A stretch of DNA of 64,000 nt, taken from assembly GCF_900182985.1 (NCBI RefSeq), contig NZ_FXUY01000001.1:1116001-1180000 (forward strand), given 5' to 3'. Source of the DNA: Pseudomonas helmanticensis (lineage in GTDB: Bacteria; Pseudomonadota; Gammaproteobacteria; Pseudomonadales; Pseudomonadaceae). The translations under genes and the position numbers were made by a program. The notes beneath the pieces were generated by a model. The model worked only from the letters and a program-made list of their open reading frames with translations. It was not told the origin of the DNA and did no database searches. The stretch's first letter is position 1. The number at the start of each line of letters is the position of its first letter. Below are positions 31,175 through 40,829 of the stretch, in pieces.

Positions 31175-32473
31175 ATGGTTTTGGCTGTTGGTTTCTCTCG
31201 TTCCGACCTGTTCAAAGGCCTGTTGCTGGGCCTGACTTGCACCACCGCCCTCCCCGCGCTGGCCGCTGACGATTCCGATCTGTTGACCCGCAGCACCCTC
31301 ACCGGTGACTGGGGTGGCTTGCGTCACCAAATGGATGAACAAGGCGTCAAGTTCACCGGCGACTACAGCGGCGAAACCGCCTACAACGCTGATGGTGGCT
31401 TGCATCGCTCGGCGCGCTACTCGCAGAACATCAAGCTCGGTGTGCAGTTCGACCTGAGCAAGTTGTACGGCTTCGACAACGCCGGCAAAGTCCAGCTGAC
31501 CATCAACGACCGTCGTGGCAACAGCGCCTCGGAAGACCTGGTCGGCAACCGTCTGCCGATCCAGGAAAACTACGGTGGCCTGTACACGCGCCTGACCGAA
31601 CTCAGTTACGAGCGCAGCCTGTTCACCCCCGCGCTCAACGTCAAACTCGGCTACATGGCCATGGGCAACGACCTCGGTGGCCTCGACAGCGGCATTCTCT
31701 GCAACTTCATGAACGCCGGTTTCTGCGGGCATCCGCTGAACATGTCCGGCGGCAGCGGCTGGACCAACTACCCCAATGCGCACTTGGGCGTGCGGGTGAA
31801 GTACGACCTGTCGTCGTCCTGGCAATTGCGCGTGGCGGCGTTCAACGTCGACCCGGAAAGTAACGGCAACTCCAGCCGCGCCTGGCACCTTGGCCCGAAA
31901 CACACGACGGGCACCGTGGTGCCGATCGAGTTGGTGTACAAGCACGCCGGTGAGCTGCCCGGCGAATACAAGGTCGGTTACTACTACGACAGCTCCGACG
32001 TGAAACGCATCGGCAGCGACAAAGACGTGTCCGGTCGTGGCGGTCATTACCTGCTGGTCGATCAGGCCGTGTGGAGTTCACCCTCGTCTGTAGGCCGCAG
32101 TCTGCACGCTTTCGGTCAGTACTCGGCAGCTAGCGAAGCAGCCTCGCCGTTCAGCAAGTGGTACGGCACCGGCGTGGTTCTGTACAAACCGTTCGAGGGC
32201 CGCCCGCATGACACCGTCGCGCTGGGTTATGGCCGCGCCGTACCCAACCCGCGCAGCCGCGATGTGCAGCAAGACGCCGCGCTCGCCAATGGCGCCGCGT
32301 TCCCCAATCTGGACAGCGCTGAACAATTGATCGAACTCGGTTACGGCTATCAAGCCACACCTTGGCTGACCCTGCGCCCGAACGTGCAATACATCATCGA
32401 ACCGGGCGCGTTCTCCGGACAAGACATCGACAACGCCCTGGTCGTGGGCCTGCAAGTAAAAGCCGCCCTCTAA
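31175..32473 (+). CDS. oprB: Carbohydrate-selective outer-membrane porin OprB
   Basis: A 432-residue OprB-family porin. A signal peptide ends around ALPALAADD. The mature N-terminus LTRSTLTGDWGGLRHQMDEQ is the family hallmark, then alternating beta strands lead to the C-terminal ALVVGLQVKAAL. OprB admits glucose and other sugars to the periplasm, where Gcd can oxidise them. ATG 31175 follows AGGAAG by six bases. The gene lies 113 bases after gcd, separated by hairpins. Confidence 0.92.
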   Translation: MVLAVGFSRSDLFKGLLLGLTCTTALPALAADDSDLLTRSTLTGDWGGLRHQMDEQGVKFTGDYSGETAYNADGGLHRSARYSQNIKLGVQFDLSKLYGFDNAGKVQLTINDRRGNSASEDLVGNRLPIQENYGGLYTRLTELSYERSLFTPALNVKLGYMAMGNDLGGLDSGILCNFMNAGFCGHPLNMSGGSGWTNYPNAHLGVRVKYDLSSSWQLRVAAFNVDPESNGNSSRAWHLGPKHTTGTVVPIELVYKHAGELPGEYKVGYYYDSSDVKRIGSDKDVSGRGGHYLLVDQAVWSSPSSVGRSLHAFGQYSAASEAASPFSKWYGTGVVLYKPFEGRPHDTVALGYGRAVPNPRSRDVQQDAALANGAAFPNLDSAEQLIELGYGYQATPWLTLRPNVQYIIEPGAFSGQDIDNALVVGLQVKAAL

Positions 32474-32485
32474 CCCCCAACCCTG

Positions 32486-32564
32486 TGTAGGAGCTGCCGC
32501 AGGCTGCGATCTTTTGATCTGAAAGAAAGATCAAAAGATCGCAGCCTTCGGCAGCTCCTACAGG
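32486..32564. repeat. REP-type palindrome, family B, between convergent genes
   Basis: TGTAGGAGCTGCCGCAGGCTGCGATC and the inverted GATCGCAGCCTTCGGCAGCTCCTACA enclose TTTTGATCTGAAAGAAAGATCAAAA. The whole 79-base block forms a long stem. It sits in the gap between oprB and the converging DUF2252 gene, where it can serve as a bidirectional terminator. Confidence 0.9.
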
Positions 32565-32585
32565 GATTTCAGGATCTCAGTGGTT

Positions 32586-33770
32586 TCAGTGTTGCAGTGC
32601 ATACCGGCGGCAATGCTCCAGATAGCCTTTCTCGTGACTGCCGACCAACTGCACAACGCTCGACCATAACCACGACGGCGCATCGAGGGTCTTTGAACGG
32701 CACGCCTGCAGATCGCGCATCCATGAAGCCCGCGTCGCCAGGTCCATTTGCCGTGCATGGGCGATCCCGACCACTCGCGCCAGATAACCCGCTGCCAGCA
32801 TGGCATCGCGTTGGCTCAACTGATCGAGTTCCAGCTTCATGTCTTGCGGCAGCAATTCGCGGATAAAAAAACCGTGGTCGAGCACCCGTGTCGCAATCAT
32901 TCGGTTACCCAATCCCGGCGATAGAAACCGCGCCCCTTCGACCACCCGTTTACCGTTGTCACGCGGCATCCGCGCCCTGGCCGCACGCGGTGCAGCAGCG
33001 GCCACTGCTTCCTTGATATCGAGCAGGCAGAAGTCCTGATCATCGTCGTCGCCCACGCCCAAAAGCACTGCGTAACGGTTCAAACCCAAAGAGCTGCAGC
33101 CTTTGACCCAGTACGCCGAGTCGAGCAATTTGACGCGGTCATCCTTCGACCGGCCTTTCAAAGCAGTCACCAAACCATGGATTTCATCGGTCGAGTACAG
33201 GGTCTTCAGCGCCGCACGTTCTGCGCGCGAAAGTGACCAGAAGTGTTTGCCCAAAGGAATCGTCGGTTGGGTGTTCTCGATGCGTTCCTGCGCCAGATGC
33301 TTCCAGGTGCGTTGCACGGCGTTGCGCATGCCCGCCTTCACTTGCGCCGGGCGCGGCGGTTCTTTATCGACATCGTCGACAAAGGCCTGCTCGTAGCCGC
33401 GCATCATTTCTTCGAGCATGCGCGCGGTGGCGACGCCGGGCAGATCGGAGCCACGCGCTGCCGTGGCCAGTGACAACGCCAGCCTGACGAGATCGTGCGC
33501 GGGGTTGCCAATGACGGTCTGATCCAGGTCACGAATGTGGATGTCGATCCGCCCTTTCAAATCGCCAGTGGGCCCGAGGTTACCGGCGTGACAATCGCCG
33601 CAGATCCACACCGCCGGTCCGTGCGGCAGGCGCCGGCCGGGCTGGCTGTGCAGCCATTCATAAAACTGCACGGTGCTGCCCCGAACATAAGCATGAGCCG
33701 ACCTCGCCATCTTGAAGTTTCGCAGTTGCGAAAGGGTTTCCAGGCGTGCGGAGGGACGAGGTGTTTTCAT
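32586..33770 (-). CDS. DUF2252 family protein
   Basis: A 394-residue member of DUF2252. Signature segments are MARSAHAYVRGSTVQFYEWL, VWICGDCHAGNLGP (the GDxHxxN motif shared with small-molecule kinase folds), IRDLDQTVIGNPAHDLVRL and the C-terminal GIAHARQMD. The order of these motifs resembles aminoglycoside-phosphotransferase-like kinases, suggesting phosphorylation of an unknown substrate, but no activity is established for the family. It is monocistronic and convergent with oprB. Confidence 0.85.
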   Translation of the reverse strand: MKTPRPSARLETLSQLRNFKMARSAHAYVRGSTVQFYEWLHSQPGRRLPHGPAVWICGDCHAGNLGPTGDLKGRIDIHIRDLDQTVIGNPAHDLVRLALSLATAARGSDLPGVATARMLEEMMRGYEQAFVDDVDKEPPRPAQVKAGMRNAVQRTWKHLAQERIENTQPTIPLGKHFWSLSRAERAALKTLYSTDEIHGLVTALKGRSKDDRVKLLDSAYWVKGCSSLGLNRYAVLLGVGDDDDQDFCLLDIKEAVAAAAPRAARARMPRDNGKRVVEGARFLSPGLGNRMIATRVLDHGFFIRELLPQDMKLELDQLSQRDAMLAAGYLARVVGIAHARQMDLATRASWMRDLQACRSKTLDAPSWLWSSVVQLVGSHEKGYLEHCRRYALQH

Positions 33771-33844
33771 GGGGACTTCTGGCAGGGGATGAACTCTGTT
33801 GACCCCTGCCTTCGGTCGAATGTTTCAAGATATTACAAGATCAA

Positions 33845-35200
33845 TCACAAATACCACCGATACTCCCGCGCATTGATCTCCTGCATGAACGCCTGATGAT
33901 CCTGGCGTTTGTTCTCGCAATAGACATCGACAAACTCGGCACCCAAGCCTTCACGCAACTGCGGCTGATGCTGCATTGCGCGCACGGCTTCAAACATCTC
34001 CTTGGGGAAATCAATGCCGCTGCTGCGATCCTCATTCAGCGGCGCAATCGGCTCTTTGCGTGCTTGCAGCCCATGTTCCATGCCCACCAGAATCGCTGCC
34101 AGCACCAGATACGGATTGGCATCCGCTCCGGCGAGGCGATATTCGATGCGCAGGTTCTTCGCGTCCGATTCAGGAATGCGCAAGCAGGCATCGCGATCCT
34201 CAAAACCCCAACTCGCCTGGGTCGCCGTATTGACCGTGCCGCCCAAACGGCGCATGGCATTCTGGTTCGGGGCGAAGATCGGCATGCTGTGCGGCAACAA
34301 TTCCAGGCACCCCGCCACGGCATGGCGCAACGGCTGTTGCTGATTCGCCGCGAGCAGATTATTGCCCGCCGCGTCGTAAAGGCTGACATGCACATGCATG
34401 CCGCTGCCCGGGTGCTGCAAATAAGGTTTGGCCATGAAACTGGCGCGATAACCGTGTTTGAGGGCAACCCCGCGCGTACTGCGGCAGAACAACGCCGACC
34501 AATCGGCCGCACGCAAACCGTCATCGAGGTGGCCGAAATTGATTTCGAACTGACCCGGCCCAAGCTCCGCAGTGATCACCGTGGCATCGATACCTTGCGC
34601 CCGCGTCGCCTCGACCATGTCATCCAGCACCGGGGCAAACCGCGATAGGCGTTCAATGTGCATGTTCGGCTGATCATCAGCGTCGTCGCTCAGTTCGTCA
34701 CGGGGGAATTGCGGCAGGCCGTCGCGCAGCTTTTTATCGAACAGATAAAACTCCAGCTCAAACGCCACCACCGGATGAATGCCTTTGCGCGCCAGCCGGT
34801 TCAGCACCTGCGCGAGGACTTCACGCGGTTCGAATTCAATCGGCTTTTCGGTGCCGTCCGAGGTGATCAACATCTGTCCCAGCGGCTGCGCTTCCCAGGT
34901 CACCGGTTTCAATGTGCCCGGCACCAACCGCCGCAGCGCATCCGGATCGCCGTCGTTGAAGCAGTAATCGCCAATCTTGAACAGCCCGCCCTGCACGCCC
35001 AGCAACACGCAGTTCTGCGGCAATTTGAGTGCACTGCCCGCCGCGACTTTTTCGAGCATGTCGACGGGATAGCGCTTGCCGTAAAAATGCCCGGGGATGT
35101 CCAGGGAAATCAGCTCGACATAACGCACTTCAGGGTGTTGTTGGCGAAACGCACGCACTTCAGCCAGCAGGTCGGCGCAGACAGCGTCCATCGTGTTCAT
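33845..35200 (-). CDS. Gamma-glutamylpolyamine synthetase-like ligase (second copy)
   Basis: A 451-residue GS-superfamily enzyme, paralogous to the one at 21298-22656 but clearly diverged. Landmarks are FELEFYLFDK, LGPGQFEINFGHLDDGL, GSGMHVHVSLYDAAGNN and IEYRLAGADANPYLVLAA. It probably gamma-glutamylates a polyamine or other amine. It lies 12 bases downstream of the XRE-cupin regulator and in the same direction as the FAD oxidoreductase, which forms the pathway's next step. The substrate difference between the two copies is not readable from sequence. Confidence 0.87.
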   Translation of the reverse strand: MNTMDAVCADLLAEVRAFRQQHPEVRYVELISLDIPGHFYGKRYPVDMLEKVAAGSALKLPQNCVLLGVQGGLFKIGDYCFNDGDPDALRRLVPGTLKPVTWEAQPLGQMLITSDGTEKPIEFEPREVLAQVLNRLARKGIHPVVAFELEFYLFDKKLRDGLPQFPRDELSDDADDQPNMHIERLSRFAPVLDDMVEATRAQGIDATVITAELGPGQFEINFGHLDDGLRAADWSALFCRSTRGVALKHGYRASFMAKPYLQHPGSGMHVHVSLYDAAGNNLLAANQQQPLRHAVAGCLELLPHSMPIFAPNQNAMRRLGGTVNTATQASWGFEDRDACLRIPESDAKNLRIEYRLAGADANPYLVLAAILVGMEHGLQARKEPIAPLNEDRSSGIDFPKEMFEAVRAMQHQPQLREGLGAEFVDVYCENKRQDHQAFMQEINAREYRWYL

Positions 35201-35212
35201 CCTTTATTGTTC

Positions 35213-35770
35213 TCAGGTGTAGACCCACAGCACTCGCGTGAGCTGTTCGGTGAGATTGCCGTAGCGGCAACGGGTGTGGCTGTCGAACTGAAAGCTGTCG
35301 CCGGCCTTCAGCGTGGTCGGTTCCGGGTCATCGCCGAGCCACAGCGTCAGCTCGCCTTCGAGCACGTAACCGCCCTGCTCCGAGCTGTCCGTCAAATGCC
35401 GGTCGCCACTGCTGGCGCCTGCTTCCAGATGACTTTCGAGCATCGAAAACGAGGCGCGCATCTGTGGCGACACCAGAATGTCGGTAATGCCGTTGGCGTA
35501 ATACAACGTGCGGCGCTCGTCCGGGCGCGTCACCCACGGCAGCTCTTTGGGTTTGGGCAGGCTGTAGAAGTAGGTGGTCGGCACGCCAAAGGTTTCGCTG
35601 ATCGCGGTCAGGTCGGCGACGGTTGGCCGTGACAGGCCGCGCTCGACTTGCGAGAGAAAACCCACCGAGCGCCCGATCCTGTCGGCCAGTTCCTTAAGGG
35701 TGCACTTCTTGTGTTTGCGCAGGTCGTGGATGAGGATCGCCAGCGCGGCAATTTCTTCTTGCTTGTTCAT
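35213..35770 (-). CDS. XRE-family regulator with C-terminal cupin (PuuR-like)
   Basis: A 185-residue repressor-type protein. Residues 10-70 are a helix-turn-helix of the XRE/SinR class: CTLKELADRIGRSVGFLSQVERG. Residues about 105-183 form a cupin with GGYVLEGELTLWLGD and LKAGDSFQFDSHTRCRYGN. PuuR and related proteins use the same architecture to sense polyamines and repress puu genes. Placed between the oxidoreductase and the ligase and co-directional with both, it is likely their local autoregulated controller. Confidence 0.88.
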   Translation of the reverse strand: MNKQEEIAALAILIHDLRKHKKCTLKELADRIGRSVGFLSQVERGLSRPTVADLTAISETFGVPTTYFYSLPKPKELPWVTRPDERRTLYYANGITDILVSPQMRASFSMLESHLEAGASSGDRHLTDSSEQGGYVLEGELTLWLGDDPEPTTLKAGDSFQFDSHTRCRYGNLTEQLTRVLWVYT

Positions 35771-35807
35771 GGTCGGGGTTCCAGAAAAGGCTCCGCAAAA
35801 TGTCTCA

Positions 35808-37097
35808 TCAGACGCTGTCGCGCAGTCGATACCAGGCTTTGCCGATGGCTTCCAGCGGCGCCGCGAAGTGTTTGCCGCCGGGGAAACGGCCGTTGCTCAG
35901 GCTTTGGTACAACGCCAACTCGTCGGCGTCGCCGAGAATCGCATCAGATACCGCGCGGGCGGCGGCCAGCGTCGGCAACACGCCGTGGCCGGAATAACCT
36001 TGCAGCCAGTACCGGTTGCCCTCGCGTCCGACATCAGGCGTGCGTTTGAGGGTCAGATCGATGTGCCCGCCCCAGGCGAATTCGACGTCGACGCCTTTCA
36101 GTTGCGGGAAGACCCACTGCAGAAATGGCCGGGTCGCCGCCGCAATATCCTTGGGCATACCGCCGAGATAGGTGCAGCCGCCGCCGAACAACAGACGGTG
36201 ATCGGGGGTACGCCGGAAGTAATCGAGGACGAACTGGTTGTCGGTCACGCAGACGTTACTCGGCAGCAATGTGCAGGCTTGTTCGGCTGTCAGTGGCGCC
36301 GTGGCGACTTGATAAGTGCCCACCGGCAAGATGCAGCTGGACAGTTGCGGATCGAGTTCATCCAGATAAGCGTTGCAGGCGAGGATCAGCACATCGGCGC
36401 GAACCGAACCACGCTCGGTGTTGACCCGAAAACCACTGCCCTCCTCCTGATAATTGAGCGCTTTGCTTTGTTCATGAATCTGGCCGCCGGCACGCTCGAT
36501 GGCGGCGGCGAGGCCGAGGGCCAGTTTCAAAGGATTGAGGTGCGCACCTTCCGGGTCGTACAGCCCGGCCTGATAACGATCACTGGCGACCCACGCCGGC
36601 AGCTCTTCACGAGGGATGAACTGCAAGGCGTCGTGGCCCCATTTGTGGCTGGCCTCGTGTTGCCATTCGCGCAGCAGGCTGACTCGACGCGGCATGACCG
36701 ACGTCCACAAATGCCCGGGCCGATAATCGCAATCGAAACCATGGCGCGCCGGCAACGCCCGCAATTCCTCGGCAGCCCAGCGCATGCCATCCCACAGGCG
36801 CCTGGCCCGTTCATGGCCCAGCGCAGCTTCCAGCGGCGGCATGTCGCACGACCAGCCGAGAATCGCCTGCCCGCCATTGCGCCCCGAAGCAGCCCACGCC
36901 ACCCGACTGGCCTCCAGCAAGGTCACGCGTTTACCGGCCAGCGCCAGGCGCAACGCTGTGTGCAGGCCACTGAAGCCTGCGCCGATGATCACAACGTCAG
37001 TCTGTTGTTCGCCTGCCAGCGCAGGTCGGGTGCACAGGATATCGGCGCAACTGTGGGCGTAATAGCTGTCGACGTGCTGCGTGGATTGCTGAAACAT
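35808..37097 (-). CDS. FAD-dependent oxidoreductase, PuuB/PauB-like (second copy)
   Basis: A 429-residue DAO-fold flavoprotein with VVIIGAGFSGLHTALRLALAG (FAD Rossmann motif) and AWAASGRNGGQ. The C-terminal LQGYSGHGVLPT completes the site. It is a distant paralogue of the oxidoreductase at 18754-20055. As first gene of a minus-strand cluster with the regulator and ligase, it should oxidise the gamma-glutamylated amine made by the downstream ligase. An AT-rich promoter region (TTTTTATAATTT) lies just upstream near 37110-37128. Confidence 0.85.
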   Translation of the reverse strand: MFQQSTQHVDSYYAHSCADILCTRPALAGEQQTDVVIIGAGFSGLHTALRLALAGKRVTLLEASRVAWAASGRNGGQAILGWSCDMPPLEAALGHERARRLWDGMRWAAEELRALPARHGFDCDYRPGHLWTSVMPRRVSLLREWQHEASHKWGHDALQFIPREELPAWVASDRYQAGLYDPEGAHLNPLKLALGLAAAIERAGGQIHEQSKALNYQEEGSGFRVNTERGSVRADVLILACNAYLDELDPQLSSCILPVGTYQVATAPLTAEQACTLLPSNVCVTDNQFVLDYFRRTPDHRLLFGGGCTYLGGMPKDIAAATRPFLQWVFPQLKGVDVEFAWGGHIDLTLKRTPDVGREGNRYWLQGYSGHGVLPTLAAARAVSDAILGDADELALYQSLSNGRFPGGKHFAAPLEAIGKAWYRLRDSV

Positions 37098-37200
37098 TCG
37101 CGACCTCGTGAAATTATCTTTTTATAATTTCATGAAAATCTACAGAATAAATTTCACGCGAGCAACCCGCTAAATTTACGACCGTGCATATGAAAAAGTC

Positions 37201-37575
37201 TCAGACGCTGCGAACCACGGGATCTCGCAGTTGATCGGCATTCACGCGCATCCACTGCGCCAAGGAGTCCAATGTCTCGCGCAGGGTCTGGCCCAGCGCC
37301 GTGATCCGGTACTCCACGCGCGGTGGCACCTGGGCGTACACCGTGCGCGTCACCAGCCCGCGCTGTTCGAACAGGCGCAGTTGCCGGGTCAGTTCTTTCT
37401 GGGTAATCGGCGCGACGGCGCGCTGCAATTCACTGAAACGCACCGGGCAATCGAGCACGATCAACCGATAAAGAATCGGAATCGCCCACTTGCCGGAGAT
37501 CAGGCTGACGAAGTCCACCATCGGACAGCTCGGTATCGCAGTTTGCAGTGCTGATTGTTTGTTCATGAGGATCAC
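37201..37575 (-). CDS. HxlR-family transcriptional regulator
   Basis: A 124-residue winged-helix regulator of the HxlR/MarR-like family: CPMVDFVSLISGKWAIPILY (the typical N-terminal Cys and GKW), FSELQRAVAPITQKELTRQL (recognition helix) and YRITALGQTLRETL (wing and C-terminal helix). The single Cys near the N-terminus is the residue used for electrophile sensing in several relatives. It is divergent from an SDR oxidoreductase gene across about 90 bases and most likely controls it, as is usual for such pairs. Confidence 0.9.
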   Translation of the reverse strand: MILMNKQSALQTAIPSCPMVDFVSLISGKWAIPILYRLIVLDCPVRFSELQRAVAPITQKELTRQLRLFEQRGLVTRTVYAQVPPRVEYRITALGQTLRETLDSLAQWMRVNADQLRDPVVRSV

Positions 37576-37667
37576 ATCCGTGCCTTGGTATGCAAAAGGT
37601 GCCTACTGGTCAAAGGATACTAACGCTCTGAGAATGGCCTCTCCAGCTCATTACAGGGATGCAGCAC

Positions 37668-38417
37668 ATGTCGAGACTGAAAAACAAATTCGCGTTGATC
37701 ACCGGCGGCACGGCGGGCATTGGCCTGGAAACCGCGCGCCAGTTCCTCGAGGAAGGTGCAACCGTTGCGGTCACTGGACGCAGCGAAGAAGCCCTGGCGG
37801 CCGTCAGGGAAGAATTCGGCGAGCGTATCCTCGCCATTCGCAGCGATGCCGGTGATGTCGCAGGCCAGTTGGCATTGGCCCGACAGATTGGCGAACTGTG
37901 GTCGCGGCTGGACGTGTTGTTCATCAACGCCGGTGACGTCACGCACCGCTCGATCGAGGACTGGGACGAAGCGAGCTGGGATCAGCTCATGCAGACCAAT
38001 CTCAAAGGCCCGTTCTTCCTGATCAAGGCACTGCTGCCGTTGCTGGCGAATCCATCGTCGGTGATTCTCTGTGGATCGGTCGCCGCCAGAATCGGCCTCG
38101 CCCAGAGCAACGCCTATGCCGCGAGCAAGGCTGGTCTGTTGTCCTTGGCGCGGACGCTTTCCGGCGAGCTGATCGGGCGCGGCATCCGCGTCAACGGACT
38201 CAGCCCCGGCCCTACTGAAACGGCGGCGCTGGACAAGCTTGGCTTGCCCGCCGCCGAGCAGGATGCGTTGCGTGAACGAATCCGCCAATTGGTGCCCATC
38301 GGCCGGATGGGCACTCCGTGGGAACTGGCGAAAGCTGCGGTTTACCTGGCCTCGGACGAATCGACGTACGTGGTGGGCAGCGAGCTGCTGGTCGACGGTG
38401 GCGTCGGCAACTTATAG
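37668..38417 (+). CDS. SDR-family NAD(P)-dependent oxidoreductase
   Basis: A classical short-chain dehydrogenase of 249 residues. The cofactor motif is GGTAGIGLETA, and the catalytic Ser lies in ILCGSVAARIG. The catalytic YxxxK is YAASK, with LSPGPTET and the C-terminal SELLVDGGVG as standard landmarks. ATG 37668 was preferred over ATG 37659 because the AGGG is at a workable distance only from the second. The substrate is unknown. Its divergent HxlR neighbour suggests induction by a reactive aldehyde or quinone. Confidence 0.9.
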   Translation: MSRLKNKFALITGGTAGIGLETARQFLEEGATVAVTGRSEEALAAVREEFGERILAIRSDAGDVAGQLALARQIGELWSRLDVLFINAGDVTHRSIEDWDEASWDQLMQTNLKGPFFLIKALLPLLANPSSVILCGSVAARIGLAQSNAYAASKAGLLSLARTLSGELIGRGIRVNGLSPGPTETAALDKLGLPAAEQDALRERIRQLVPIGRMGTPWELAKAAVYLASDESTYVVGSELLVDGGVGNL

Positions 38418-38427
38418 CGTCGCCCGC

Positions 38428-40725
38428 TCAAAAATCATAACGCGCGGTCATGCCCAGCGTTCGCGGTGTGCCCAATACGCCGGTGTAGGCGCCGTTCGGT
38501 GAATTCCACAAGGTGGTGTAGTAAGTCTTGTCGAAGGCGTTTTTCAACCACAACGACACGTCCCACTGCCCCTTGCCCCAATCGCCGCGCACACCGGTCG
38601 AGAGGTTGACCAATGCATAACCGGGCAACTGCGCGTCACGTGAATCATCGATGGTGCCCACCGCATGCGAGCGCCACGCGTAGTTGCCGTTGACGTAGGG
38701 TTGCAGGCCGTTATCCAGATTCCATTGATAACTGGCGCTGGTGTTGTAGATCCATTTCGACGCGCCCACCACCGCGTGGCCACTCAGGTCGCAAGCGGCC
38801 GGTGCGCCCGGGCGCAAGGCGACTTCAGCGGGGCACGGCGCATCGTCATATGAAAGATACCGCACGTCGTTGAAGGAGCCGTTGATGTTGATCGTCAGGC
38901 CTTGAACCGGGCGCCAACTGCTGTCGAGTTCTACACCACGGCTGCGCACCGTGCCGGCGTTGGTCAGGTAACTGCTGAGGGTGACGTCATCGTAGGCATT
39001 GGTCTGATAGCCGTGCACCACTGTCCAGAACAGATTGGCGTTGAGCAACAGACGCTGATCGAGCAGCGTGGTCTTGATGCCCAGCTCGGCATCGTTGGCG
39101 CGCTCGCTGCCAATCAACAGCGAATCGGCACCTGCCACCGGCGCACTCGCCACGCTGAGATTGACGCCACCCGACTTCTCGCCGTGCGACAACGAGGCAT
39201 ACGCCAGCACCTGATCGTTGACGTGCCAGGCCAGACTGGCCAATGCCGAAGGGCTGAAACTGTAGAGGCTCAAACCGCCGGAGTCATAAGCGCCCACACG
39301 CCCTGCCCTGGCGGCAGCGGCTGATCCGCTGACGCTGGCACCGCCGACTGGCACGTTGCGCGTTACTTGCGCCAGTTTGCGTTCATAGGTCCCGCGCACG
39401 CCAAGGCTGAAATCCAGGCGCGGTGTCAGGTGCCAGGTGCCTTGGGCGAAGGTGGCGAAACTGTCGGTATCGACATCGCCATGGCCGATGCTGGTGACAT
39501 TGTTCAATGCACCTTGCGGAGTGCCATTCCAGGTGTCGGCCAAGGGGCCGTAGTCGGTGAAGACCTTGTTGCTCATTTCCTGACGGAAGTAATACGCGCC
39601 CAGCACGTAGTCAAAATGTTCCCCGACCGGCGAAGCCAGGCGTATCTCTTGCGAATATTGCTTGTCGCGTGCCGATTGGCCGACGTTGTCCATCACGTCG
39701 ACGTTGAGTTCATCATCGTTGCGTGGGGTGAAATCCCACCAGCGATAGGCGCTGATCGAGGTCAACGTGTAGCCACCGGCCAGATTCCAGTTGGCCTCCA
39801 GCGACGTGCCGCCCTGAAATACGGTGACGTTCTGATCGGCATCGAGATTGACCCGGCGCCCGTCCACCAGCGTCGCGCCGACCGCTGCTGCGCGCGCCTC
39901 ATAACGGTTGATGCCGTTGATGGTCGGCCCGGTGCTGAACAACGAGCGCGTGCCAGCGCTGGAGTCCTCTTCGTGATAATCGGCTAGCCAGCGCAGATTG
40001 AAATCGTCGTTGGGCTGCAACAGCAGTTGCCCGCGCACGCCCTGACGCACGCCACCGCCAAGTTCATGGCCGTCAAACTGGTTTTTCACGTAGCCGTTTT
40101 CGTAAGTCTTATAGGCAGCAATGCGCCCGGTCAGCGAGTCATTCAAAGGCCCGGAAAAACTCGCCTGGTTTTGCGAATAGCCGTCCTCGCCCACTGAGCT
40201 GGCGAAGCTGCCTTGCGGCGTCGATGAAGGACGCCGTGTGGTGATGTTCAATACGCCGGCCGTGGTGTTCTTGCCGAACAAAGTGCCTTGCGGACCGCGC
40301 AGCAGTTCGATCTGCTCAACATCGAGCAAGTCGAAAACGGCCATGCCGGGGCGCCCCAGATAGACATTGTCCAGATAGATCCCGGCGCTGCCTTCGAGGC
40401 CATCGCTCGCCGGATTATTGCCCAGGCCGCGAATCGACAGGCTCGACTGCCGCGCGTGCATGAACGCGACGTTGACGCTCGGCATCGCCTGCTGCAAATC
40501 CTGCAGGCGATACAGGCGCTGCTCCTCAAGCGTCTGTGCGCCGAGCACGCTCATAGCGGTCGGCACTTGCTGAGCATCTTCGCTACGGTGGCGGGATTCG
40601 ACCGTGATGGTTTGCAGCACATCGCTGTTGTCGGGTAAATCACTGGCGGTTGCTGGCAGCAACGGCATTAACGAACACAAACCCAGGGCGCCAGCGGAAA
40701 AGTTGCGCGAATAAAGAAGATTCAT
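38428..40725 (-). CDS. TonB-dependent outer-membrane receptor
   Basis: A 765-residue receptor. A signal peptide ends near PATASDLPDN and is followed by a TonB-box-like TITVESRHR. The plug domain (about 45-155) includes QQVPTAMSVLGAQTLEEQRL and the RGPQGTLFGKNTTAGVLNI motif. A 22-strand barrel ends in the terminal aromatic of TARYDF. ATG 40725 has AGGA seven bases upstream. The adjacent arylsulfotransferase and sulfonate-type binding protein suggest uptake of a sulfated or sulfonated compound rather than a siderophore, but the ligand is inferred from context only. Confidence 0.88.
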   Translation of the reverse strand: MNLLYSRNFSAGALGLCSLMPLLPATASDLPDNSDVLQTITVESRHRSEDAQQVPTAMSVLGAQTLEEQRLYRLQDLQQAMPSVNVAFMHARQSSLSIRGLGNNPASDGLEGSAGIYLDNVYLGRPGMAVFDLLDVEQIELLRGPQGTLFGKNTTAGVLNITTRRPSSTPQGSFASSVGEDGYSQNQASFSGPLNDSLTGRIAAYKTYENGYVKNQFDGHELGGGVRQGVRGQLLLQPNDDFNLRWLADYHEEDSSAGTRSLFSTGPTINGINRYEARAAAVGATLVDGRRVNLDADQNVTVFQGGTSLEANWNLAGGYTLTSISAYRWWDFTPRNDDELNVDVMDNVGQSARDKQYSQEIRLASPVGEHFDYVLGAYYFRQEMSNKVFTDYGPLADTWNGTPQGALNNVTSIGHGDVDTDSFATFAQGTWHLTPRLDFSLGVRGTYERKLAQVTRNVPVGGASVSGSAAAARAGRVGAYDSGGLSLYSFSPSALASLAWHVNDQVLAYASLSHGEKSGGVNLSVASAPVAGADSLLIGSERANDAELGIKTTLLDQRLLLNANLFWTVVHGYQTNAYDDVTLSSYLTNAGTVRSRGVELDSSWRPVQGLTININGSFNDVRYLSYDDAPCPAEVALRPGAPAACDLSGHAVVGASKWIYNTSASYQWNLDNGLQPYVNGNYAWRSHAVGTIDDSRDAQLPGYALVNLSTGVRGDWGKGQWDVSLWLKNAFDKTYYTTLWNSPNGAYTGVLGTPRTLGMTARYDF

Positions 40726-40829
40726 CGGTGGTTCCTGGAGCTGCACCGGGCAGCTCTTCGAGAGGAGTCGATACTTCGCTGCGCGTGGCCTGCGTGAGCG
40801 TGATCGTTGCGGTGGATGTCGCGGTGTAC